A stretch of 64,000 bases of DNA from Auanema rhodensis (lineage: Eukaryota; Nematoda; Chromadorea; Rhabditida; Rhabditidae), in contig OZ059896.1 in assembly GCA_964057225.1 (NCBI GenBank), positions 9,300,001 to 9,364,000 of the forward strand. Reading direction: 5' to 3'. Shown piece by piece: positions 10,849-24,100 of the stretch. The position numbers were made by a program, and so were the translations under genes. Below the pieces are notes generated by a model. The model had not been told where the DNA came from, ran no database searches, and saw nothing but the letters and a program-made list of their open reading frames with translations. How positions within the stretch are numbered: the stretch's first letter is position 1; each line of letters opens with the position of its first letter.

Positions 10849-12296
10849 TTATTGCGATGCTCCAACATTGCTAAGCTCATTAACACTAAAAGTAAAGCAT
10901 ATTCTGAATAATAATAATATAACTTACGAATGACCAAATTTTATGTGTATTATGAAAAATATAATAGCGAGGACGATGGCTATGCAGCCTACTACCAAAT
11001 ATGCAATACCCAAGAAGTTGTTTTTTCCACCAGCCCAACTGGCAGTTGAAACAATAAACTGTTTACGTCCACCGAAGGCAGTTACAGGATAATCTGATAA
11101 CATTTATTAAAACACGATAAATTTCAAAAAACTCACTATTATTTATTTTTACTTCATAAGTTCCCTTAGGTAATCCATCAGCAAAAGTTCCACCATTTTT
11201 TCTGCATGCATTTATGTGAGATTTGAAGAAAGAATAAGAAAATACCTATCAACCAATCTCCACAATTTTCTAAAATTAGGTAGAGCCGCTGTTCTCATCC
11301 AAACAATAAAATCAACATTTTGAAATCCACCTTCGATTTCACAAACAGGTTTGTTCCAATTAGGAGGTTTTACAGTTCCCTGTGATTATAAATAAGTTTA
11401 CTTATAACTAGATAAAAAAATACCTTGAATGCATCACATAATGTTCCTCCGGCAGGAGTAGGGGGATTTTTGAATTTTTTAGCATAATCTATTTCCCAGA
11501 GAACCTAAAAAACGTTATAACAATTGCTTGAAAGTCAATTCTTACTCCTTCAGTTGTTACTGGTACAATAATATGATTTGGATCAAACAATACAAACGTA
11601 TCTGAAATGGGTTATGTTTTACAATTAGCTACAACATGATTTACCATTAAAAATAGAGTTAGCAATAGCACCACAGGGAGCGATTGGCAAACTAGAATCT
11701 CCTGACGTACCCCGATCGTATGGCTCACAATCGGAAACTTGCTAAAAATAAAAAATTACAGAGAAAACAACTCATAGTTTACATCAAGATTTCCTAGATA
11801 TTGTTTATCATTTCTGCTTTTCACATATCTACGATGGTTTTGGTAAAAGTTTTCAAGATAGTAATAAATATATACATCTCCCTGAAAAAGATAGTTAAAT
11901 TATATTTTGAAGTTATTGTACCTTCATATCTTCTTTTATATCTAGCTTCAAATCACAAGATAATGTGCTACAGTCGGTATAATCCACCTTGTATTCATGA
12001 ACTATAGAAAAGGTGAAACAAATCTTATATATAATATTATACCTGATTCAGATGCTAAGAAAAGAGCAATCCCTATTGGGATAAAAATGATCCCAATACA
12101 AATAACTGTTGGGATAACTGTAGAAGCAGTAAGAATAGGTTGCCATGCAGGTAATTTTTGTTGCCGTAATTTACTGGCTGAATTGAAGGCCAAGAATTAA
12201 AAAAAAGAAGAAAATTAAACCTTTAGGCTTGTTCTTCAAGGGTTTCAATTCCACAGCTTCTCCATTAGTCCCCGTTGGCTCATCTCGAGGAGGCAT
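10849..12296 (-). CDS. CDC50/TMEM30-family subunit of P4-ATPase lipid flippases
   Basis: Beta subunit that escorts P4-ATPases out of the ER and supports flipping of phosphatidylserine to the cytosolic leaflet. ATG at 12294-12296 gives [20 protein letters not shown], then the conserved [17 protein letters not shown] directly before the first membrane helix ([20 protein letters not shown]). The extracellular part is spread over several exons and includes [17 protein letters not shown]-like and SDCEPYDRG segments, an IVPVTTEG stretch and [18 protein letters not shown]. The last exons carry [20 protein letters not shown] and the second helix, ending HIKFGHS and [11 protein letters not shown] at TAA (10849-10851). 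The two-helix layout and PAWQP/FLGIAY motifs are diagnostic. The nematode family includes CHAT-1 and paralogues; I cannot say which one this is. htz-1 lies 508 bases upstream on the same strand. Confidence 0.92.
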
Positions 12297-12803
12297 CTAT
12301 GATGATTAAAACACAATATTAAATTGCATATATATTTATATAATAGATATTAAGTTGAACATAAAATATAAAGCAATTAAAAGTGTTCCGATGAGCAACT
12401 ATGCATCATCATGCATTAGAGCCTTGAAGGAAGTAGAGAAACATTATCAAAATAAACTTCGTAATTAGTAATTCACTTTTTAAACTATTCACAACATGCT
12501 CAAAATCAATATTCTAGTAACAAAAATTCTTGCACAGACATGACGACCACTCTTTACCCAGTGCCAGTCGTCAAATAAAATAAACGCACCATTGTGAAAA
12601 ATCGATACTAGCAAACAGCGTTCTGTACGCAAATTTTAGTTTCTTTGGAAAGTATTAAGACCATTACTTCGAGATCATTTATTTATCCTCACATGAGAAA
12701 TAAAACTTAGCAAAATGAACAATTAGTAAATTATTGAATATTAGATGCAAAGCACGGTTAAAGGCAGTAATGAATATACATTAATCAATATTAAAATAAT
12801 AGT
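12297..12803. other. intergenic between htz-1 and CDC50 gene
   Basis: About 500 bases, AT-rich, holding the 3' UTR of htz-1 and the 5' flank of the CDC50 gene. No coding sequence seen. Confidence 0.45.
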
Positions 12804-13301
12804 TTAAGCCTTCTGTACTGGCTGTCCTGGTTGTTGTCCTTTCTTGTTCATCAAGTAACGATGAATGTGTGGAATAACTCCTGCAACATATAAATAATAA
12901 TAGAAGAAAACAGAAAATATTACCTCCTCCGGCAATAGTAGCTTTAATGAGAGTATCCAATTCTTCGTCACCTCGAATAGCAAGATGAAGATGTCTTGGA
13001 GTAATTCTCTTTACTTTCAAGTCTTTGGAAGCATTGCCAGCAAGTTCCAAAACTTCAGCAGTTAGATATTCAAGAATGGCAGCACTAATATATTAACAGA
13101 TTAGAAATATAAACTAATATAAAATAAAAACCTGTAAACTGCAGCTGTGGCTCCTACGCGACCATGAGAAGTGGTGCGCTGTTTCAAGAAACGATGAATT
13201 CTTCCTACTGGGAACTGAAGACCAGCACGAGCACTGCGCGAAATAACTTTAGATTTGGATTTTCCAGAATCCTTTCCAGCTTTTCCTTTGCCTCCAGCCA
13301 T
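12804..13301 (-). CDS. htz-1: histone variant H2A.Z
   Basis: Nucleosomal H2A variant deposited at promoters by SWR1-type remodellers. Three exons encode [18 protein letters not shown], then [20 protein letters not shown] and [12 protein letters not shown]. Next come [20 protein letters not shown] and [19 protein letters not shown], and finally IKATIAGGG and [16 protein letters not shown], with a short tail GQPVQKA. The [23 protein letters not shown] region and the acidic-patch DEELD mark H2A.Z rather than canonical H2A. The introns and AT-rich 3' end fit a replication-independent polyadenylated histone gene. ATG is at 13299-13301, stop TAA at 12804-12806. It is transcribed away from wapl-1 across a shared 400-base promoter. 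Confidence 0.96.
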
Positions 13302-13704
13302 TATATACTAACTGGAATAATAAACATTTAAATACAGGCTGCATAATAGTATACATATATATAGATAAGCAAATCAGAAAATAAACAAGCGAAGACTATA
13401 CTCATTAAAGCCAAGAATCCAAATACTGCGGAATAAGAGCGTCCCTCTAAAAAGCGCGGGAAAAGAAAATCCCGCCCATTGGCCAGCTGCCAAGTCCAAA
13501 CAATAAGTCCCAATGGGAAATGTCATACTGTGGCTAATATTGCTGGCAGAAGTCCAAATATTATAAAGTTTTCAAATTATTCAAATGCAGATAATGAATA
13601 AGGATTTTAAATAAAAATAATTTTTTTTTACAATGAGTAAATGTTTTTCTAATGAACTTGAGTATTTGAAGTTTACAAATTTATTAGTTCTCTTTCTTCA
13701 AGGG
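13302..13704. promoter_or_regulatory. divergent promoter of htz-1 and wapl-1 with E2F-like and CCAAT-like sites
   Basis: The 400 bases between the two start codons contain a GC-richer core. GCGCGGGAAAA at 13454-13464 is an inverse E2F-type TTTTCCCGCGC. TCCCGCC at 13470-13476 is a second E2F-like half. An inverse CCAAT box (ATTGG, 13478-13482) and a direct one (13510-13514) follow. This clustering is typical of cell-cycle and chromatin gene promoters. The acceptor-like TTTCTTCAAG right before the wapl-1 ATG suggests trans-splicing there. Confidence 0.6.
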
Positions 13705-16700
13705 ATGTCCTCTGCGAGTTCTGGTCAGAGAAAAGGGAGACGTTATGGAGAATTTGCGAGCTCCTCAAACGCTTCTTCTTTGTTTGATGCAGCATTCTCT
13801 GGACCGTTCGTTTTTTTATCTGTAACATTATGAAACAATTCTATACAGAGATGCTAAGCGAAGACCAGAAAGATCGGTAATTACAAACCGCGTGTTTTCA
13901 CAGCTTCCTGACGACCCCGTCTTGCCATCAGGTTAGAATGATTTAAGTGATTGATTGAATTACATTATTGCTTAGTTTCTGAACCGTCGGCAATTAGGAG
14001 AGCATCGCCTCCTCAGGTTTTTTCACCCCCTATAAGTTTGCCAGAGAGTAGTTCTACAGATGGAGCTATGGAACCGGATGCGGTATGTCAATCGTATATC
14101 TATGTACTATAACATTTGCATTATAGAACTTAGATTGTAGTGACACAGAAAGGGATGAATCGCCACTTTTTGAGAAACCGTGCAGTAGTAAATCATATGA
14201 AAAAGCTTCCAATAGGTAATTCAATATTGTTCACTATCTTTATTTACAACTACCGTTCAGTACTGAAAATTCTAACGCTAAAAACCCTTGTGAAAAAAAA
14301 AGTAATCCATATGATTTTGATGAAGACGACGATTTCGATTGTCCTCTGCCGAAAAAAACCAAAACAGAGGAAGTCGGTATGTTATAATATTACCAACGTG
14401 TTTAATATCTTATATTTAGCGCCAGTGGTAACAGGCAAATTCTTTGCTCAAAAATCTTCCCGACCTGTTTACAATCATAAGTGGACGGAGGTTGACGACG
14501 AAGAAGATGAGGAAGAGGCAACTTCTGCTCGTACTCCTGCTCCCGTCAGTTATTATCGACCTAATTCAGCATCCAGTTGTGCAACTGATTCAAAGCTTGC
14601 AAATGTATTATTTTTTTTAAACATATTTACAATGTATTAATTCAAGAGAAAAGTACCTATTTATGCTCGTGAAGGGTCTTCGAGAGTGCGAAACGTGAAA
14701 GAAGCACACCAATGTTTGGAATCGGGTGAACATGATGATTTTAAACAAGATTTGGAATACATTATGAGCACTATGAAAGCTGATGCTGCCTTGAACATAA
14801 AATGTCTTAGGTTTGTGTATTGACTTACTGTTTAACATCATGTATCATTCAGTGCGTTGTCTTTGGCTAAGAAATGTATCTCCTCTGAATTTCGTCAATT
14901 TATTCGAAGTGAAGGTCAAGTTGCTCCGATCTTTCGAAATATGCTTGAAGCACCATCTGATCAGGTTAATATAATAGTTTATTAATTAAACAAAGATGAT
15001 TTAATTTAGAATTTTGCGTTGTGTGCTGCTTCTATAATATATTTGATGTCTCGGGATTTCATTCCTATTCCTGTAGACTCACAATCCCTGCGTCTTGTTT
15101 CTCAGTTATTGCGAATTGAAAAGATGGACGAAGGGGAAGAACAACAGAAGTATAAAAAAATGGTTTCTTTTTCTATTATTCGGGACTGATTATAACTAAT
15201 GTTTCATAGGTTTGGCGAGTTTTCGAAGAATATTTACGAAAAATGGAATCTATTGGAAAAAAAGTTGTATTTGATATAACTGAAGAAAATATTTCGGTTA
15301 GTTAGCAAATGTGTCTTTAAATAAAAATTTTTTTTCAAGCCATCTTTCTTGGTTATGGAAGCATTAGTATTTGTACTTTCACGTTCCCCAAGCGAAAATT
15401 TAAAAACAGAATTGCTTAACTTGGGAGCTTTACAGTGGGTTGTGGCTAAAGGTATTTTTTTATATTATCTTCTTTTTCCAATTGTGTTTGTTTCAGTTGA
15501 GAAGATTGTTTTGCGCCTTTTACACGATAAAGGAATAAATGATGAAACAGATTTCTGCCTTATTATGCTCGAAAGATGTTTTCGAATACTTGAAACTGTA
15601 TTGTTTAGGATTTTTCACTTAATATCATTTTTTAATTTTCAGTCAACTTTTCTTCATAAGAAAAATCAAGCTTTTTTGGTTTCTCATAGAGCTAGTGTGC
15701 TAATCCAAATGTGTGGAAAGTAAGTTATTTGATTAAAAAATTGTTTTTCATCTATTTCTGCAAAGTTTTAAAAAGAAATATTTAAATTTAATACGTTATT
15801 CAAGTGTGCATGCTGCAATTCTGTCTTTATATAAATAATTTTTAAAATTCTTCGCAGATTGCTCCCGATCATTCATTCATCAATTGAAGTAAAGTCATCA
15901 GATGTCAAGTTAGTAAATCGATTTATGAGTACTTTGGTTCTTATGACGAGAGTTCTTATAAATATGTCTCATGAAAACGGTTTGTTATCTCGGTTCACTT
16001 CCTAAAAGCTGAAGATTTGTTTTCAGAATTATGTTCCACTAAGTTAGGACAAATGCCCGAATTTCTTTCGTTATGCTTATCGTCTACCACTTATCTCGCT
16101 CGTAAGTTTGGAGATGAGGATAAAAAGTTTGATGTTTATGTTCTGGTATATTTTTTTTCTATTAAATATATTTAATCGGTAATGTTTAGTGTTGTTCTCT
16201 GTTAGTCAATTTGGTGGAGAGATGTAATGCCAACAGAAGAAAGGTAATCGACTCAACTGTTAAAGTACAGCTCGAAGATGGTGTTGTGGTCGAGGGTAAA
16301 GGACTGGAAGCATTAACCAAGGTAATGAATTTTTATCACATGAAAATGATTTTTTTTTAGCTATTCTGTATTCATGAGTCTAAAGCACGGGTTGTTGACG
16401 AAGAATTGGATCAAGATCTCGCTTTTGAAGTAAGGATAATCGGGTAGTTCTAAATAATCCTTTCATTTAGGAAGCACCAGAAGAGTCAGATGATGATGAT
16501 GAAGAACCTGAAAATTCCGGTAGACTCGATCGTGGTAAAATAGACGATATGAGTGAATTCGAAATGCTCCACGCTGTTCAAAATGCTATGAACAAGGTAT
16601 CAATTGTAAAATATATTCTTTTTCTTTATTGTTATTTTAGGCAAGCTCTCATATGGAAGATAGTGTAGCTGCTTCTTATCTTGCTTTACTTATTGGATGT

Positions 16701-16964
16701 TTATTGCAACAGAATGAAGTTTTACCACCGTATGGTTAATTTAATAATATTCATTTTTAGGAATTCGTTGATTCTGTCAAAGCCCTCTTACCTAGTCAAT
16801 CTCTTGCCGTTGTAATTGAACAATTACATCGATTCCTTGAGTTCATGAAGATCTCGGTATGAAATTCAAGCGATATTTCTGTTATTGATTTATTTTAGGC
16901 AAAAAAAAGCAATGGTTGGCGATCTGTCGAGAAGATCGCTGATCTTTTGGAAACATTAAATTAG
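13705..16964 (+). CDS. wapl-1: WAPL, cohesin-release factor
   Basis: Removes cohesin from chromosomes together with PDS5. The start ATG 13705 follows an acceptor-like pyrimidine tract. The N-terminal part is disordered and basic/acidic (SSGQRKGRRYGEFASSSNAS, later DFDEDDDFDCPLPKKTK and VDDEEDEEEATSA), with YNHKWTEVDDEED before the folded domain. The C-terminal WAPL domain of helical repeats begins at about KVPIYAREGSSRVRNVKEAH. It continues with KADAALNIKCLSALSLAKKC, ALCAASIIYLMSRDFIPIP, LVMEALVFVLSRSPSENLKT, RVLINMSHENELCSTKLGQM and the VNLVERCNANRRKVIDS segment. Near the end are YLALLIGCLLQQNEEFVDSV and SNGWRSVEKIADLLETLN, with TAG at 16962-16964. About fourteen exons give roughly 800 residues. 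AATAAA lies near 17271. All exon joins I checked keep the frame. Confidence 0.93.
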
Positions 16965-18140
16965 TTTAATCGAAATTTGGTATGCTGCACTCATCATTTT
17001 TTTTTGTACCAAATTTTTGTATGCTTGTGTCTTACGTTGTCCGGACTCGGTTTAATTGTTTTGGTGTTATGATTCCCAGTTTCACATCAGGTTTAGTGAT
17101 ATCAATTCATAATGCTCTGAATTCTGTTTATTCTCTTAGGATTGTTTTATGTTTCTAAACGGTTTATGAGTAATTTTGAGTAATTTTTATATAATTATGT
17201 GAATATGTGCATGGTATAAAATATTTATGTCTTGACTTAATTTTCACTAAATAGTTCAATCTTATTCGGCAATAAATTTGCAGCAGTAATATTTCTGGAA
17301 TATAGATTTCAGATGGGTGTTAATGGACGCATTTTACTTGAAACTGACAAAATCTTGAGTGTGAAAAGCCAATTAATTGAATGGTTTATTCAATATTAAT
17401 AATCATAAAATTAAAATAAGAAACTGGAGATCAGTATTCCTTTAAAATATAGGTTCATTACATATATTGCCCATTTGTTAATTAGTCATAGAAGAATTAC
17501 TTTCACAGGTTTGATAAGTGATTTAAAAGGGAAACTGATTAAATCTAATGTTATTAAAATTTTTATACGATTTATATATAAATATGCTGCAGATACTTTT
17601 GGGTGTATTTCAAATGAAGCTATGTTGGTTACAATATATTAACATGGGTTTGTCTAGAAAAAAAGCAAACGTAATAACAATGTCAACAAAATCTAGATAA
17701 ATTGAAATATTTAACGATGCTTAATTCGTTTGGGGGGGGGGAGGGGAGAAGCGGAGACAATTATTCGTGGTGAAGATAAACACGTGAAGGTTAAGGAGGA
17801 GTTGGCAAAGACTGGGATGAACAACCGTAAGATCGAGATCACAGAAGAGATCGCACAAACTTCAGAAAATGGAGCAGACTCGAGCGAAAGTCTGTTTGAG
17901 AGAAGGAAGTTCATGAAAGAATGTGAATGCAACATATTATCGATGTATCATTTCTCCGGAATAATTCCGTATGAATTCACGGAAAAACTTTTCAATGAAC
18001 CCTGAACTGATAAGCTTGTAAAACTGGTAAACTAGTTATTGTTTCTCTCACATTTTCCTATAGATCAAGACAACAAATGTAAGATATATTATATTTAGAT
18101 AAGTGAAGTATTAAGAAATTACGTTAACTTCTTATAGAGA
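16965..18140. other. region between convergent wapl-1 and the Q-rich gene
   Basis: About 1.2 kb holding both 3' ends. It contains the wapl-1 polyadenylation signal near 17271, a run of ten G at 17732-17741, and the open frame at 17730-18005 listed separately. Nothing else is supported. Confidence 0.45.
17730..18005 (+). CDS. possible small hypothetical protein (weak)
   Basis: A 91-codon open frame beginning MGGGRGEAETIIRGEDKHVK, then strongly charged (EELAKTGMNNRKIEITEEIA, ERRKFMKECECN), ending EKLFNEP. The segment is noticeably less AT-rich than its surroundings, which is why I list it. Against it: it begins in a homopolymer G tract, the opposite strand is also open over most of it, and no homologue comes to mind. 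It could be an isolated 3' exon, part of a UTR, or chance. Confidence 0.22.
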   Translation: MGGGRGEAETIIRGEDKHVKVKEELAKTGMNNRKIEITEEIAQTSENGADSSESLFERRKFMKECECNILSMYHFSGIIPYEFTEKLFNEP

Positions 18141-21100
18141 TTAGCGTAAATTGCTTGCTCCTTGACGAATAACGGAGCTATCAGTTCCACTGATTTGCTC
18201 TAACCGAGAATGGATTTGTCGTACATTTTTAAGAAAATTTTGGAAAGTCACATCTTCTGGTCCTACAAGACGCATTTGGGAAGCACCTCCGGATGATGCA
18301 ACCGCCATAGCCAAGGCCTGGACATGAGCTTGCGCTTGCGCAGCTTGAGATTGAGCTTGAGCTTGAGCTTGAGCTTGTGCTTGAGCTTGTGCCTGAGCTT
18401 GAGCTTGTGCCTGAGCTTGAGCTTGTGCCTGAGCTTGAGCTTGAGCTTGAGCTTGGGCTTGGGCTTGGGCTTGGGCTTGGGCTTGCGCTTGGGCTTGAGC
18501 TTGGGCTTGGGCTTGGGCCTGAGCTTGTGCCTGAGCTTGCGCTTGGGCATGGGCTTGTGCATGAGCTTGGGCCTGTGCTTGTGCCTGAGCTTGTGCCTGA
18601 GCTAAAGCAACTTGAGCGTGTGTGACCTGTACTTGTGTTTGTGCTTGAGTTTGGCCGGAATTCGGAGCTTGACCAGGAACGTGATTGTGGACTTGAGTTG
18701 CTTGAGGATGATTGGAAGCTTGTACTGATACAGCGGGTGAAGCTGATGCATTAACTGATACGGATATTGGTTGTTGCTGGGCATTAGCTACTGATGATTG
18801 TGCAACTTGCGCTGCTTGATGAAGTATTAGTTGTCTTTGATGATTTAATAGGTATGAACTGGTAACAGGAGGTAGCACACCGCCTGGAAGGGCACTTCTC
18901 ATGAGAGGCGAAGGCATTCCAGTTCCATTTATCTGAAAAAAAAATTGAATGATGTTTAGACAAACGACAAACCGATACAGGGACAGAAATACTTTGACGT
19001 CGGCTACCAGGTTGAACTCCTGTTTGGGCTTGTACACGAGCTGCTTGCTGTTGTTGAGCACGTTGCATCTGTTCGAAAGCAGCAGCTTGGAATCGTTCTT
19101 GAGCATTTTGATTTTTGAGAGCTTGTTGCAATGGATCAACTCTTTGCTGCTAAAATAATAATATGTAGGTACTAAATATAGATTTTTTTCCAACCTGTTG
19201 CTGATAATTTAGAAACTGCGACAAATCAAACTGATTTAATTCAAGTTGGCGAAGTGTGAGCTAAAGAAAAAACTAAAAAAAAATTGATATCACTTTGCTT
19301 ACATCGTTTTGGGTGACTGGAAGGGTAACATGGTGAACAGCAGCAGCTTGAGCTTGGAACGCTCGCGCTTGCGCTTCGACGGCTTGGGCTTGCATTACTC
19401 GCACCAAGTGTTGCTGCTGGTTTGCTTGTAGTTGCATTACTGATGTAGTTGCTTGATGTTGTTGTTGTTGTTGTTGTTGTTGTTGATGTTGCTGCTGTTG
19501 CTGCTGTCGTTGTTGCAATTGTTTCTCATATTGATTGAATATAGCTTGATTATGAGCTATGGCCATGGGTTGTGGAACTCCAGGTATTTGGTTTATTGGA
19601 AAGCCAACCGGAATAGTGGTAGCAGGCAAACCACGTTCCATGGTAGCTGAAAATAGAGAAGAAATAGAAATATTGTAGAATAACTACACAGGAAATGTGT
19701 TAATTACAGTTTATAACTTTTCTTCAAGCTATTAGAGGTAAAATATACCTTGTAAATGCTGCTGTATTAATTGTTGCTGCTGCTGTTGTGATAGCACGTT
19801 GTTTTGCATTGGATTCGTAAAATTAGGAACCGATCTCTTTTTAGCTGGTTCCTAAAATCAAAATATAATTTAGTCATTCTTGAATATTCAATTCTTTAAT
19901 ATTTTGAAATGAAAAAGAAATCTTTCAAGTAAAAATGGATATTGTTTATAATTTTTAGTATTTTCTATATTGGGAAACTAACTGAAAACAAACAAATGAT
20001 TTAGAAATATAATACAGTTATATAAAATTTAAAAACATATCTCAAACAAGGATAAAATAAATTTAAATGAAAATGTTAATTTGCTCTATTAATTTATATT
20101 ATTATATTACTTTAATTAATATTATATCAATTTATAGAAGATATTGAGATATATGAGGAAAACTTTTTTGATTGAAGACAAGACAAAACCATAGAGAAAA
20201 TTGAAAAAACTAAATTCAATATTGAGATATGTCATTTTTGATATACAGTATTAATCATAGCTACGAGATATATGATTCCTGTAAATAATGGCAACTGATT
20301 CGTTCGAGTCCAAAAGATAATAAGATATAAAACGATAAGACAAAATATAGATTATATAATAATATATAATAAAAGAGAATTAAGCAGATAAGGGATGCCT
20401 ATCGGTAATTGAATACTCGGCTATATTATAGTTGTATCGGGTTGAAGCTACATCGCATTTTTTTCTTGTACAAACCATTGCAAATGTATAAATATATATG
20501 TATTAATAAGAAAAAAACATAAGAAGGAAATAAAAAAAAAGGAAAATCTTTGAAATTTCGCTTTGCGGTGAAACAAACTTCTTGTTATCAATCAATCAAA
20601 CTTAGATATAAAATCAAGAACACTTTGAAAAAACCAGGAAAATAATTTTCAATTAATGAATGAAAGTAAATAAAAAAATAAGCTGGTAAGATTAATTAAG
20701 GAACACAATTTCAGAATTTAGACAGAGAAAAGATTGAAAACGAAAATGAAAAAAATGTTAGAAAAGCATATGATAGAGGCAGTAGAGACATAAACTTTAT
20801 AGATAGATATAGAGACAAGTGATAACAAGATATTTGTTTCCAAGGCAAATCTTAACAAATATAACTTCAATTCAAATGACTGATAACAAGTATTGTAAAT
20901 TTGACAATCATATCTAATCATTCAAACCAAAAGATTCCTAAATAGATAACAGAGTTATGAGCAAACAGTGTAATACCTGTCATCAAATAATGAAAGATAC
21001 GCGATGAATTTTGATAGGAGACGATAATTTTTCAATACAGGAATTAGAATTGCGAAATGATTTTAAGATTAATTTAGAATCTTATATTATTTGTATATAA

Positions 21101-24100
21101 ACAGGTATAAGAGCAGAAAAGTATTGTATACTATGTAAATGATATGAAAGAAGCCTAACTGATAATGATAAATACAGTAAACAATTCTGAAAATTTGATA
21201 TTTTCTCTGGTAAGAACAATCAAAACCGCAAAAAAAAAGTTATAAAGAAGATCTCAATCTCCAAAACATATTTTGATCAAATTGAAAAGAACATATATGA
21301 ATATGTATGTATATTAATGATCAGTTATATCATAAAAAAAGGAAGAAAATGATACAATGAGCTAATAACTGTGAATGAATTGCTTAAATTAAATTTTTAA
21401 CAAACAATAGCAAAAACACGAGATTGTTAAATAAAATATAAAATTGAAAAAAGAGGATGAATCAATTATTATCAAAATTTAAAAAAAGATTGATCATAAA
21501 AAGTTTAATTGCATAGATGGCGTATTGCCTTTCAAGTGTGAATATGATCTAATCGTACTGAGGTAATCTTATCAGAAGCTTTCGTGAGGATGACGTTCTA
21601 GTCATCAGATGATATGTTCAGGGTTTTCCCCGTGATAACTACAGAAAGTAACACGGATAATAACATATTTCAATACAGGCACAAAACATTCTGCAAAATG
21701 TTCGACGCGATTTCGTTTTTGAAAGTTCAGTGATGCTGCAATTTGAATTACTAATTTCGAATACAAGAAGTACAAGCACTTAACACATAAAATTAAGTAA
21801 AATAATATTTAGATGCGTGTATGAGTATTTTCTTAAGAAAATATCTTAACAAAGGTAATATCATAGCAAAATCAATCGGTATATAGTGCAAGTGTTCTAA
21901 AAGCACAATAGTTTTACAAATAATTTAGAAAAACTATATACTTTATGAAATATAGTATATTATAAGAAAAAAAGTAATAGAGGAAAGTTATAGTTAAGAA
22001 GATTAAGGATGAATAGATCATATAAATATTGAACTAAATATAATATTTTATTTTGAAATTATTTTAGAAACAGATTATTAGATAGTATTTCCTGTATATT
22101 TTCTTAAATAGGTAGTAAGTACGTAGTGGATGGAATATTATAATAAAGAGATGGATTAGATGAGTTATAGTACTTGTAGTACTTCTTTGGCTTCCCAATT
22201 CTATTAATCTGGAGGAAAGAATAATAATGAAAATGGATATAGGATTTATTTTGAAAAAAATAGGATTTATTAGATATTTATATATACATATATCTACATA
22301 TATGCATATTTTTTTCTAAATAAATGTTGCATTATGCTTTAGCATCATCGAAAAAAAAATCTATATTCAGGATGTAATATAAAGAATACAATATAAATCA
22401 TTTGTATAGTTTTAAGGATGAATAATGATTAGATAAACTACTTATACGTTTACGTTTATGCATTTTTTTTACTTAAAAAGAAATAATTAAAACATTAATT
22501 AGATAATATGAATAATAGTAATTAATGCATACCTCTGATATGCCAGCAATTCCATTGGGTAGATTTCTCTTCAAGGAGTCCTTATCTACTTCCACTGCTG
22601 CAGGTGGTGCATTATTGAAAATCCGCATTAGGTCCACTTGTTTCCTGGAAAATAAATAATGAAATAATGAATTTTTATAAAAAAAATAAATTTAAAAAAA
22701 TGAATTATAGCTTTAAAACTAAATCAAATTACTATAAAACCACAACAAGCGATGATAGAAAGAAATAGAAAATAGAAGTGTGATAATGAGTGCAAAAGAA
22801 GAAATATATGAGATAAGAATAAAAACGATAAACTAAATTAATTGTGCTGGCTCATGGGTTGTCTAAGCTGGAAAATGTGTAACAATACGATTACTACTGC
22901 TTGATTAGAAGTTTACTCTCAACTGTCAGACAAATTAAGTTATTTTTATCAGTTAATAGGTATACACACAATATTAACTGATTATAATCATTTCTGTGAT
23001 TCATTTATTATGATATTGCATATTGTTTTTTTGAAAATTTAAATTTTTTTTATAACTAAAATAATTATAAGATTTGGATAACTATGCATATGGGAAGTGG
23101 AGGGGTGGTAGGGCTACAGGCATGTAATGGACCATCACGTATTAGAAGGAATCCCTTCAATGTCCAATTGTCGCGTACGTTATGATGACAACTGATTATC
23201 CAACGAATCTGAGGATTAATCTGTTGATTTTATGGAAAATCAAGAAATTTAAGGAATAATGATAAGCTAAAGCTGAAACTCAATCGTGATATATGGTCAC
23301 GTAAACAGATTACAGACTCCATTATCATTCGATATATGACAACTTTGCTTTTATTCTTTTTATCTTTCTGTTTTTGGAAAGTTAAAATCTCTTGAGATTA
23401 GGTTAATCTGTGATCTAATGAGATCCTCTGGTTCTTCTTTTTTCTAATCTAGTTCTTCCCTTTTGAGTATCCAACTATTACTATAATATCTCTACAATCT
23501 GTATCATAAACTCATATGAGATGATCAAAATGATCTCATATGCTTATTCAACAAAACCATATTATATCTTGCAAATAAATCTTTTTTGAAATATCGTAAA
23601 TCTGATATAAAACTGAAAACTGAATATTGATTATAAAGTTCTGAAAGCTTAAATAGGTCATAAATAAATAGATTAATCATAATCAAAGATATTTAAAATG
23701 CTCCTGTGCTCAAGCTCATAAGATGAGCGGGGGGAATATAAAGAAATATAGAATAAGATCAATGAACTAATTAAAAGGTGTTATGAACTATATATATATA
23801 TATATAAATATATAAATAAATATATATATTTATATATAAACATTTCAAAAGTAATAAAAACAATACTGCTACATGCTAAATAGAATTTTTTTTATTAATA
23901 TATAATGAAGCACATTATTGTTATAATAAATAGTTAATCGAATAACCATTAGAGTTTTAATTGAAATTTAATGTATGTTTTAATTTTAACGAGGAAATTG
24001 TGAGAAAATGAGAAATTTCAGCAAAGTTTGAATAAGTAATGGAGATAGATAGATGATGATGTAGCATAAGCATGGCTAGGTACTTGAAAGCCTAAGTGTC

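Noticed and set aside
17711-17935. Minus-strand 74-codon frame
   Set aside because: Antisense to the slightly better plus-strand frame, hydrophobic Ser/Leu-rich shadow composition, no splice or start context.
18263-18625. Plus- and minus-strand frames giving Leu-Ser, Leu-Gly and Lys-Pro repeats
   Set aside because: They are out-of-frame readings of the hexanucleotide repeat that encodes the QA tract.
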